A stretch of DNA of 64,000 bases from Sarcomyxa edulis (Eukaryota > Basidiomycota > Agaricomycetes > Agaricales > Mycenaceae), in contig QUOL01000012.1 in assembly GCA_009761415.1 (NCBI GenBank), positions 186,001 through 250,000 of the forward strand, in the 5' to 3' direction. Of the stretch, positions 10,606 through 20,117 are shown one piece after another. Every line of letters begins with the position of its first letter. The stretch's first letter is position 1. The position numbers were made by a program, and so were the translations under genes. The notes under the pieces were generated by a model, which saw nothing but the letters and a program-made list of their open reading frames with translations, did not search any database and was not told where the DNA came from.

Positions 10606-11279
10606 TATACGGACATTTTCTTGTCTTTTTTTTTATCTTTTTTGGGAGGCACATGTTTCTATACTACATATTTTGTCTCGTGAGGTAAGTCTCTTCATTC
10701 AACGCCTCACCGTTCTCTTTGACAAGTTGGCACATAAACGTAGAACACGCACCGTTAGTCATCGAGATTTAATTGGGATCTATGGTTATTTCTATTTACC
10801 TACAAGGTGAGTCCCTTTGGCCTTTGGTTGCAACTTCTCTTGCAGATTCTCATTGGAATTGTCCAGCATAGACAGCAGGACATAGACTATTGACGTGCTA
10901 TAAGCACCGTCAATTTTTGCAATTTTTTTGGATTTTCAGGTTGTGCCGGTCGATTCACATGGTAAGTCTTTTCTATCTTCAAAGGTGGTTCAATGTTCTA
11001 ATTGTTATGTTCTTGTGCTAGTACATACAATAGTATAGGGGCTGTTTACACGTAACACGTGAACTCGTTGGGGTCGTCGCCAAATAGCTTACACAATTTT
11101 TCCCTTCCATTATCCCGCGTACAGTCTCTTTCTCTCTCTCTCTCTTCATCACTCTTCCACACCTTCTCTCATATTCTTTCCACTCTCGTTATCCGTACTT
11201 CCGCTTAGTGTTTTTTCGTTTTATTCCTCCTGGTAAGCACATTTCCTCCTCCCCTCTCGTCTCTACTTCAATCAGAGCA
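10606..11279 (+). promoter_or_regulatory. Leader region with several splice-like micro-exons
   Basis: Sequence between element A and the first hairpin array, upstream of the ATG at 11521. It contains consecutive donor/acceptor-like signals: GAGGTAAGTC near 10682, AAGGTGAGTC near 10805, TTTTCAG/GTTGTGCC near 10939, CATGGTAAGTC near 10960 and CTGGTAAGCAC near 11230. An E-box-type CACGTG lies near 11056. A (CT)n tract occurs near 11125-11145. This suggests a multiply spliced 5' leader, but no protein was recognised. Confidence 0.35.
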
Positions 11280-11375
11280 CGAAGAGTTGACTCTTATGTC
11301 CTCTTCGGGGAGCACGACATTGACTCTTATGTCCGTTGTGCTCCCTAGAGCATTGACTCTTATGTCTTCTCTGGG
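11280..11375 (+). other. Constant-loop hairpin array, leader (right arm)
   Basis: Three stem-loops, each with loop TTGACTCTTATGTC on the sense strand of the downstream gene: CGAAGAG/CTCTTCG, GGGAGCAC/GTGCTCCC and CCCTAGAG/CTCTGGG. The stems differ between units but pair within each unit. The array ends about 145 bp before the ATG at 11521. Confidence 0.8.
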
Positions 11376-11520
11376 CTCAACATTGAAAGCCCATCCCTAC
11401 GAGTTATCAGACGCATTGCTTACGTGGCATTGCAGACCAGCACTGTGTTCTCTCATTCCAGCGCGTTTTGCGCATCCTCAACGTCGTCAACAATAACGAT
11501 ATCGCTGCCCTTGCGTTACT

Positions 11521-14500
11521 ATGGCCCCAACAGCTCCCGGACTTCGAACTTGTTCTAGTGCTAGGCTTGCGAGTCAGCCTCCCAACGCGGCTGCTAGCAA
11601 TGCAGCATCCTCTACCAATGTAGCCTCTACTCCCCAAGACGTTGCGACACCCGCTCCTCATGGCAAGGTGAAGTTTGGGTTCAATTACTTGCTTTTTTGT
11701 TAACTCACTTGCCTCGTTACAGAAACGCAAAGCCACTTCTGTCTCCTTTTCCAATGCCGATGAAGACGAGTCGTTGCATGATAACCCAAGACCTGGGCGC
11801 AAGGTTGGCCCTCCTCAGAAGGTACTTCATTAAAAACTCGTTATGTGAACTACTGACTCATTGTGCATCAGGGAAAGGACACCATGAAAAAAAAATTGCA
11901 GGCGAAGGTAGTGAATTCAGGCAAAGACAAGCCATCCCATGGAGAGGCTAGGTTAGTCTAGGATGCCTATGTAGTCAATCATATCACTTCTCGCCATCTG
12001 CATTGTTGACTCTCATGTCCACTGCAGACGTGAATGTCTTCGAGTTGACTCTCATGTCCACGAAGACATTCAGTGTTCACATGTACGAAGTTGACTCTTA
12101 TGTCCTTCGTATCTGTGAACGAACACGTACACCTTATTTCTACCTTCAAGACACAATGCTGACCTAAGAAAATATCTTACAGCTCTGGTCCGTCTAGTAC
12201 AAACACAATGGATAGGGCTGGGAAAAGCTCTGTCCCACGGCAGAGGTGAGTCTGTATATCTAGATTCTAATATTTGCCAGGAGCTAATACGTCTGACAGT
12301 GAATTGTACATCGAGCTACCAACCTACAAGTCAATATCCGCCTTCGTCCAACGTCCCTCGACGTCCGTACCGCAAGCCTCTCAACAAGTTTCAGACCCAC
12401 ACCGTTGTTCACTGGACGATCGGTTTCGTGACCGTCCTACCACCCTCGTAGATGGACTCACTAAACGGACTCCCCTCCATCTCTCTCGGGCAAAAGAAAA
12501 CGCCCCCAATACTCGTTACTTTTCTCCCATCGCCAGGTTGCAAACAAGCAACAACGAGGACAGGGACATCACGCCTCGCCCGGTTGCAACGTACAGGGAT
12601 AAAGGCCCTTGTTCAGAAGATTTAGGTCCAGAATTCGAACAAACCATGTCCAGGTTTGTTCCTTCTGCCCCACAGGCTGGCGCGGTGTCAGACTCCATAT
12701 CAACTGCTTTGCGAGCACGTCCCATGCATGTAACATCGAACGACGCATCTCTTTCCTTGTCTCGACAACTTTCTGTGCCAGGGTCTGCTACTCCACGACC
12801 ACCTGCACCTTTTGCACTGAAGCAGCAGCCTGCTTCTTCCCCATTCCGTCCAATTTCTTCGCTGCTGGAGTCTGCTGCTCCACCAACACCTGCACCTCCT
12901 GCTCCCTCTCCATCACGTCCTGTGCCAGCTTCAGTATTCGTGTCTCTGTCTCAACCACTGGCGCAAGCGCCCTCAGCGTCTACGGCGCAATCATCTCTAG
13001 CACAAGCGCCTTCGGCGTCTACGTTGCAACCACATTCTCTGGCGCAAGCGCCTTCTGCACCTTTGGTGTCTCGTCCCGTTCAACAACCACCTGAAGCTGT
13101 TGGCGGATCTTCAGTGTCAGTGTCTCAACCACCTCCACCTCCACCTCCACCTCCACCTCCAATACCTATGTCGACAAGACCCCCTTCAAAGCGGACCAAT
13201 ATGCAGCTGCCACCCTCGTCTCCTCCTGTTTCCGAGGCTTCGGATGAGTCTCCAGACAACAACATCACTCGGTCTCCGCCCACGTCTCCTGTACGGCCTC
13301 CTGAAGACGAGGATGAGGGTTTACCTTTCACTGAAAGTGACGACGAGCATCCGACCAATTTCCCGTATCTACATTCAGACGGAACCTCAACCTATCATTA
13401 CGCTTACAACAATGTCTATGGGTTCACCTATGAGGCAAAGGGTTTGGTTTGCGGTGTCGTGACTCCTGAGGACAAGGAGAGTATGTCAAGGATAACTGTT
13501 AAAAATCTGTCTACCCGTAAATTCGTAGAAGTCCCCGCGGGGTGGTTGGCTACAGACATCGTTCAGAAGTATAATCTTACTGACGAAGATATTCTCGGTC
13601 GTCTTAAGGAATTGAGGGGTGGTAAGGACTCGGATAAGACTTCTGATCCAGAAGACATCGAGGAGGATAGCAATGATGATCAGGCCCCTCCACCGCGAAA
13701 AAAATCCATTCAGGAGAGAACGGGTATGGCGAACGAAGATATGTCTATCTTCGAGTCTTCGCCATCAGGTTCCGACTACAGTGAGACTCGCAAAGCTCAT
13801 CGTGCTAAGCGCAGACGACTTGTGTCTTGCGAGTCGTCAGAGGATGACAGCGACGAGTCGTCGTTAGAGGATGAAGACGAGGAGCCTTCTGCGCCTGCTG
13901 GTAAGAAGGGGGGTGGCAAGAGTTCGAAGGGCAAAGAGAAGGCCAAGGTGGCGAGCGGAGGAGATGACAAGGATGATGACGAGAAGAAGACAAAGAAGCT
14001 GGCTGCACGGCGCAAGGGCAAGAAACACGGTACCTACTCGACGGCCGAGTTGGAGGAGATAAATATGTTTGGCGAGGAGATCAACGGTTGTATCGAAGCT
14101 TTTGCTGCTTCGATGGGACGATCCACTCACAGCATCCTCATTAAAGCCGGGCTCAAAGTCGTCAACGCAAGAGCAGACAACCTCGCCAATCTTTACAAGC
14201 AGGTCTACGCTTTAGACCACAAGAAGCCAAAGAACGGTATGTCCTCATTTCTCATCTTGCTGTTGTGTACTGACCGAGTTCAATTCACAGTCCCATTTAC
14301 GGAATGGAACGCCGTTGTCAAGGATGCTTATCGCGCATGGTTGGGTCCCATCACAAAGGCCGATACCGAGGCCCGGGAAGAAAAACGTCAAGAGCTCAAG
14401 TCTCGTCTGTTCGTTGCCGGCAATTCCTCCTCCGACACAGTGCAATCTCCTGCATCTCGCATGAAGACAGCGGCAATGCAATTTTCTCAACTCGTAAGTT

Positions 14501-14581
14501 GGTCCAAAACTTAGGTCTACTTTATTGCATGTATCTAACATTTCTTCAGGCCAAAGCGTACTTGCAATTTGAAGATATCAA
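11521..14581 (+). CDS. Unknown Ser/Pro-rich, acidic protein gene cut by element C
   Basis: ATG at 11521 with small in-phase exons 11521-11667, 11723-11821 and 11872-11907. A long exon runs from about 12281 to 14235, then 14291-14490, then the start of another exon at 14549. The protein begins Ala/Ser-rich with KRKATSVS-type basic stretches. Its middle is Pro/Ser-rich with nine prolines near 13131-13160. A folded-looking segment lies at 13330-13610 (PTNFPYLHSDGTSTYHYAY...VKNLSTRKFVEVPAGWL). Acidic/Ser and Lys-rich tracts occupy 13620-14030. A helical C-terminal segment (TYSTAELEEINMFGEEING...SMGRSTHSILIKAGL, then FTEWNAVVKDAYRAWL) resembles C-terminal domains of large uncharacterised Agaricomycete families. 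The last visible exon is interrupted at 14581 by element C and I cannot find its continuation after 17377. Confidence 0.6.
11997..12120 (+). other. Constant-loop hairpin array, intron (right arm)
   Basis: Three more stem-loops with loop TTGACTCTYATGTC: TCTGCA/TGCAGA, GAATGTCTTCG/CGAAGACATTC (11 bp) and a 16-position stem GTTCACA..TACGAAG with two mismatches. They lie between the small exons ending near 11940 and the next exon near 12182, so they would be in an intron of about 240 nt, longer than the other introns. Confidence 0.8.
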
Positions 14582-17377
14582 CATCAGGAAAACCACTTTG
14601 TCTATATAGTTTGGGTCATATCTATGGAAGACTCCTGTAGACTACTGGGTACTACAGGTCTTATATAGATCACAGTGTGTTCACCTGACACAAAGGAATA
14701 TCTATAAGTGTCTACTGGATACTACATAGGTTGTGTGAAATCTATAAGAGCTTTTCAAAGTAGACTGTAAACCTTTCAGAGACTCTGAGAGGCTATCTAA
14801 ATCTACAGAGCAACCAGTAGATAAATAAGCTATATTGAGATGAGTAACTAGTATATAGTCTAATCCACATATATACTACTCTATCATTGACAAAGAATAC
14901 CCAAAGAAGTAAAGAAACCAGAAGAAAACATGAATTGAAAGTTACGGTACTTTTCTGAGATACAAAAACAACGGTATCACTACAACCACCAGTCTAAATC
15001 CTTCAATCTAGGGATTACTGTGAAGCTGAAGGTGAGGGGAATCTTCATCTGGAGAGATATCAAAGGTCTGAGCAGCGGTGGTAGGTAACAAAGTTGAAAA
15101 AGGTCCAAACATTGAAATTGACAATGGCAACATGTGGTGATGGTAAAAGTGGGATATGGGAAATGGGAAGGAAGGATGAAATAATGGGAGTAAGATAAAA
15201 AAGAATTGGAGCAAGGAATAGTGTGGATAGCTTACGTTCATCTGATCAATCCCCAAAACCTGCAAAATTTCTGAAATCTCTGTTCCTCCACAACCACTGG
15301 TCCAAATCCTTCAACCCAGATATCAACAGAAAGGTAGAGATGAGGGGAAACTGCACCTGAAGAGATATTGAGGGTATGAGCAACAGTGATAGAGAATAAG
15401 TCAAAAAAATGTCAAAACCTCGAAATTGATGAGGAGGATGTCTGGTGATGGTGATGGTGGAATCTGGGGCATGCAAGAGATGGGGGGAATGGTGGGAGTA
15501 GGATAGAAAAGGAATGGAGCATGGGGACATACCAGATCGTCCACAATCATCCAATCTACCCCAAACTCCAAAAACATCGAAAATTCCATATCTCCACAAC
15601 CACAGGACCAAATCCCTTGATCCAGCACTCTACTAGGAGCCCTAAGCGAGTAGAATGTAATGGTAAAGAGACTGGAAGGCCCCAATCAACGATGCCTGGA
15701 AAGGCAAAACTCCGAAATTTGAGGATTGGTGATGCTGATGATGTGGCATCCATATCTCTACAATGAAGGGCTTAAAAACATCGTTCTAAAGGCCCCCAAG
15801 GAGGTCTGATATAGTACTATCCACAGCAAAAAAGACCCAGAGGATCTGAGCAAAAGTGGTGGTGAACCAGGGGGTGGTGGTGATGGGGTGGGTGATGGTG
15901 GAAGTATGGGGCCACCAGTGATCCTATGGTGGAAAGGGAGGTATCCGTAGAAAGGGATGGAAGAGGAGATCAAGATGGTGGAGGAGATGAAAGGGAACAT
16001 ACCATAGATCCAGTGAAACCATCTCATTTGGCCTCTGATGCCAAAAAACACGAAATTGCTCATATCTCCACCACCACTGGGCCAAATTCTTAGACCCAGA
16101 TATCCACAGGAAGCTACAAGTGAGGAGGACCTGCTGAAAGTTACAGCTAAGCGATAGGTCAGAAAACGAACGAGATCAGATAAGGAAACTTCGAAATTGA
16201 GGAGGAGAACATCCCCAATCAGGCTTCCAATGAAGTAGGAATGAAGGGGACCTGAAGAAGAGAGAATAGAAAGGTCTAGGAACCTGGAAAAGAGGATATA
16301 AGTGTGGGGTTAGTGTTCTAGAAGAAAGCATTGGGCACATACCGTCTTCTCCAGAGTGAGTGCTTCCAGTGAAGCAGAGTTGCCAGAAGAACAAGAAGGA
16401 GACTTTTGATGCACCAGATAAACCCAAGATCCAGAAAGTAAAGAGAAGAGAGCAGCAGCAATGAGTGGTGGAGAACGTTTTAACAAGAGCAAGTGGGACT
16501 TAGCAGTAAATTCAGGCCATGTCCCAATTGGGCCTCAACGAGTCCAATGCTTGTGGAGTCCCTATATGGCAACTCTCTCTTCTTTCCTCCACCATGTACA
16601 ACTTCTCATCTCATTTCTCTTTCCCTGAAGCTCTTTCCTATATTGTGTGAGTGGTATCTCATTCAGAACTACCTAACCAGCTAATATCTAGCAGAACATA
16701 TATGTAAATGTTGGACATAGGGATGGATGGATGCCACGTCAGTACGGTGCACAGTATGGATGTACTTTCAGCTCTCCCTTTCTTTTTCACTGATTTTTTC
16801 CCTCTTTTTACAGGCTGTTTTTCTTCCTAGCTGAGTACGTTCATTTTCAAGGTTCTAATCCACATTCACACATTATTTCAGGATATTAGTATGATTTGCA
16901 TATCCAACGCCGGTGGTTCATAAGGTACGTCTCACTCAGTTCCTCATATTATTAATATGTATTCACTGGCTTCACTTCATTATAGAAGATGTCCTTTGGA
17001 CTGGGAGCAGGAACCTTTGATCCCATAGCGTACACTTGTATTATCAGTTTATTTTAATATTATATTTGTTTTGCCGCACTTTGAAAATCTTGATCTAAGT
17101 TGTGTTTATCTATGGTAGAACTCCCTCAGATATACATATCTACTGGTGTCTGCATAGATTGAGTGACATCTACCTGAAGTTGGCATAGATTGAGTGTCGT
17201 CTATCAGGATCTACCAGGATCTACATAGATTGAGTGACATCTACAGCTACTCCTGTAGAAGACAAGGGGGGTATACACGTTCTATATAGATCAGCCAAGT
17301 TCTACCAGGTCTACTGGCACTATGACCTCTATATGGTTCTATGTAGACCCAGGGAGAATTTTTGGGTTTTCCTGATG
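14582..17377. mobile_element. Plavaka-like element, family C
   Basis: The element is 2796 bp. It begins CATCAGGAAAACC and ends GGTTTTCCTGATG, a 13-bp terminal inverted repeat. Its subterminal regions use a different motif from families A, B and D: TATAGAT/ATCTATA and CTACAGGT-type repeats cluster at 14600-14850 and 17100-17350. The flanks are AA before and CA after; CA also occurs one base further left, so the target duplication is unclear. It interrupts the gene ending at 14581. It holds an internal repeat array but no recognisable transposase. Confidence 0.7.
14970..16110 (-). repeat. Diverged ~300-bp repeats inside element C
   Basis: The phrase CCACAACCACTGGTCCAAAT and variants recur near 14978, 15290, 15597 and 16067, at about 310, 310 and 470 bp spacing. 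Each is followed by a CCAGATATCMACAG-like block. On the minus strand each unit is followed by a donor-like signal (GTAAGC near 15234, GTATGT near 15533, 16004 and 16340). This looks like a minus-strand repeated exon/intron array, but no conserved protein emerges. Confidence 0.45.
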
Positions 17378-17531
17378 CAGCCTTCTCTGTATTATCAGCT
17401 TCTCAGGGTTGGCTGATTATTGTGCTTGACCAGATACTCCAGCCTCCTCTGTAACATCAGCTTCTCAGAGTTGTCTGACTATCATGCTTGACCAGATACT
17501 CCAGCCTCCTCTGTAACATCAGCTTCAACAA
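17378..17531 (+). repeat. 64-bp tandem repeat, about 2.4 copies
   Basis: Units start at 17378, 17442 and 17506 (partial). Each contains CCAGCCTCCTCTGTAACATC followed by AGCTTCTCAGAGTT and a CTTGACCAGATACT end. The first unit begins immediately after the terminal repeat of element C. Confidence 0.75.
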
Positions 17532-18377
17532 TTGTTAAGGTATTACAGTCTTTTCTGTATCATCACCTTTAGTATCTATTCTCTGCTTGATCAAGCTTCA
17601 GCTGTTCATATCATACAAGTTTGGAATAGTATGCCATGCCAATTTTCGGATTTTGAAATTTGAGAAAAATTCAATTGCCAATATGATGAGTCTATACTAT
17701 GAGATGCAATCTAGGATACATTTGATGACTGTGCATAAAGATTAGACACCTACAGCTGCTGTAAAGCTAGCCAATATATATATTTGCAATGAGACCCCAG
17801 ATACCCTGTGACGGTATGGGAACAGCTTTCAGATCTCATCTCCGATGTGGTCTCTGGTCATCAGAAACCTAGGACCAACCCAACGACCAGAGCCTGGATG
17901 ACCCACCAATGCCCACTACCGACCAGCTCCCGGGAATGACTGTATGACCATGGTCACACATTACTATTAGTAGGGTTGTTTTGGTTGATCGAACGTTACT
18001 AGTAGAAGGGGTTTAGGGTAAGCCAGAGCACAAGTGCGAATCTATCTGTAGGTACTTGTGATTTGATCCGTGAGAAACTCACAGGTGTGAGTAGTGTTTA
18101 TTAACTCGACCTGTGGGTCAACTACCTGCACGGATCTGGGTATCAAATTTGAAGACATTTCACAGGTACTTGCTCAAGTAGATCTGTGGGTATTACCATA
18201 TATGGCATATTTGTCAACTTTTTAGCTTCAAAACTCGAATACCCACAGGTAGCAGGTACCTGTTGGCAAATACCTGGCAGCTCTGGGTATTGGTTTTGAA
18301 AATGCAACTACCCACAGGTCAAGTACCCAAACCTGCGGATCATGATCCATGCCCAGCCTTAGTTTAGGGGGTGACTG
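17532..18377. repeat. Intergenic repeats, no gene seen
   Basis: A block from about 17808 to 17959 starts TGTGAC and ends GTCACA, which could be a small terminal-inverted-repeat element or a solo LTR. From about 18040 to 18350 the motif ACCTGTGGGTA and its reverse complement TACCCACAGGT recur at least five times with variants, ending in a GATCATGATC palindrome near 18335. This cluster cuts into the 5' side of the following gene fragment. Confidence 0.4.
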
Positions 18378-18380
18378 AAG

Positions 18381-18946
18381 TGGCCAAACCTGGCTACGCG
18401 TGATATTCCTGAAGGTATGTTATTTGTTCACGTTTATATTTCTTTTGGCATGGATCACCCTTTTTTTATTAGGGCCTGGATTCACCATCCAATTCGACGG
18501 AGAAGAATATTTTTACAAGACCACCGAACGGGCTCCTCCCGAAGCCCTCGCTGCATGTGGTTACTGCGCGTAAGTTCCTCACTTTGTTCTATCATATATG
18601 TTCTCCAAATGACCTGTTCAGGCCTATCCATATCGATACATCACTGTGCGGATGGTCCTTATCATGGACTGTTGCAAGAGATGAAGGGGTGAAGGGCGAT
18701 GGTGGGTCCAGTTACGTTGATGTTGGCCTCAGGACCGTTGTGCTTGCAGCACCAGCAACAATGATAGGATTACGGCCTCAGTATCCCCACGGGACGTCCT
18801 ATCATATGGGATCTACCAATTACAGTTTTGCTATTCCCTTCACAAAAAGGCTTGTAGAGGGGTACCGCACAATGTTGGCACAGGGACCAAAGGTGTTGGC
18901 TTTTGCTCCGAAGAAAGCAGAGGAAGATGGGGAGGACTCTAGTTAA
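18381..18946 (+). pseudogene. 5'-truncated gene with an oxygenase-like HxD...H pattern
   Basis: Three exons splice in phase: 18381-18414, 18473-18569 and 18622-18946. The last exon starts APIHIDTSLCGW, giving an HxD motif. About 50 residues later comes YPHGTSYHMG, giving a second His. In between lies GGSSYVDVGLRTVVLAAP. This arrangement fits the double-stranded beta-helix of 2-oxoglutarate/Fe(II) dioxygenases. TET/JBP-type members of that fold are expanded with transposons in Agaricomycetes, but I cannot assign a subfamily. There is an in-frame stop just before 18381 and no upstream domain, so the N-terminus is lost. The C-terminus ends in an acidic tail. Function is inferred from motif spacing only. 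Confidence 0.45.
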
Positions 18947-19059
18947 TTTTACACTTATCCTGGGCTGTTATGTTATGCATAATATCCATTCAGTGACCAA
19001 CGAGTGATTGGCCCGTACAGAAATTTGCATACATGAACAATATTTTTGGTCGAAGCTCC

Positions 19060-19290
19060 TTATTTTTGGGGTGCACCGATTTTTTTTTGGTGGCACCAAT
19101 TTTTTTTGGTGGCACCAGTTTTTCGTGTGGCACCAGTTTTTTTTGATAGCACCGATGTTTTCGGATCAGCAAAATAATTTTGTCAAATTTGATCTATTCG
19201 TCCGAATTCGGGTTTTTCTGACAAGATGATGGTTTTTTTGTGCAAATTCGACCTTTTCGTGCCAAAAACAGTTTTTTTAATTTTGTCCAA
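19060..19290 (+). repeat. GGTGGCACC/T-run repeat block, left of the mitochondrial insert
   Basis: GTGCACCGATTTTTTTTTGG, GGTGGCACCAATTTTTTTTG and similar units repeat about five times at roughly 20-nt spacing, followed by TTCG-containing T-rich sequence. The inverted counterpart is at 22600-22700. Confidence 0.6.
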
Positions 19291-19399
19291 TGCGGTCCCT
19301 CATAGACCAATTAATGGTTAAGACAAAGAAAAAAGACAAAAAAAAAAAAAAAAAAAAAAGAAAGAAAACAAAAAACTAAGAAAGATTTAACTATATTAC

Positions 19400-20031
19400 A
19401 TCCAGCGAATGTAAATAAATAAGGTCAGAAAAAAAGAAAAAAATAGAAAAAAAAGAAAAAATAAGCGCATGTCGTACTAACAATTATGTTATCGTAATAA
19501 ATATTTATTCATTACATCAGTAACTCACGCTACTGTTTAGACTATGTCATCACTAGACCTATTCTAGTGCCAGATTTTATTTGCAGGCTTATTATTAGTG
19601 ATATATTCACCTGCTAGTCGTTGAACCTTCATAAATTAAGATTTAATTTAATTAAAGTACCTAGCTTTTCCTTTTTCTTTGGGTTTAAAACATTTTTTCT
19701 TTTTTTTTACCCGGCTAAATGAATTAAAAATTATTATCACTCTTTATGCTTGGCTGCAAATTGTCTTTCATTATTACTAACTTAGAGATTCTTGCAATTT
19801 ATCCAGTTTTACTTGGGCTCTTAATAGAAATAATACCCGCCTTCCACGACTCCATAGGTAGGGTTGGGTTGAAATATAAAAATAATTGTTATTAATGTTA
19901 CAAAAAATTCTGTCATCTATGGCGCTGTAGTTATAAGCCAATTCTGTATAACATAGAAGAATGAATTTTTTCCAACACATTTATTTAACATTACAATATT
20001 CTTTTCTACCAGTGGGACTATTTTTTCTAAC
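19400..20031 (-). other. Partial mitochondrial group I intron (rnl, near L2584-L2586)
   Basis: On the minus strand this follows the rnl exon that ends in GTTGGGTTT. Group I core signatures are visible: GACAATTTGCAGCCAAG near 19750, TTCAACGACTAG near 19610 and GACATAGTCTAAAC near 19540. No endonuclease frame was recognised and the 3' exon is not found. The exact insertion site rests on alignment by eye to the E. coli 23S numbering. Confidence 0.7.
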
Positions 20032-20117
20032 AAACCCAACTCACGTACCTTTTTAATCGGCAAACAGCCGAACCCTTCCGAGGCTTTACTCCCAGAGGAC
20101 AAGATGAGTCGACATCG
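20032..20117 (-). pseudogene. rnl: Mitochondrial LSU rRNA fragment (domain V, after L2500)
   Basis: The minus strand reads CGATGTCGACTCATC, then AAGGGTTCGGCTGTTTGCC and GGTACGTGAGTTGGGTTT. This follows the bacterial peptidyl-transferase region CGATGTCGGCTCATC...GGTACGCGAGCTGGGTTT. It ends about where the U2584-U2586 position falls. Confidence 0.9.

Larger units (their letters stand above)
8701..13233. repeat. Right arm of a large inverted repeat
   Basis: This is the reverse complement of 1-4533, with a 4167 bp spacer (4534-8700) between the arms. Homology stops at 8701, the first base of the TA flanking the family A element. The spacer side is Plavaka coding sequence here but unrelated sequence next to the left arm. 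Beyond 13233 the right-arm gene runs on, so the left partner of that part lies outside the window. Confidence 0.95.

Noticed and set aside
12274..14514. 746-codon frame as a complete protein starting at 12274
   Set aside because: The first codon is TTG and lies in an intron acceptor region; upstream exons with an ATG at 11521 fit better, and the 3' end passes through an intron.
14582..17377. Helitron interpretation of the CATCAGG elements
   Set aside because: They have clear terminal inverted repeats and 2-bp duplications, and lack a CTRR end with hairpin and insertion between A and T.
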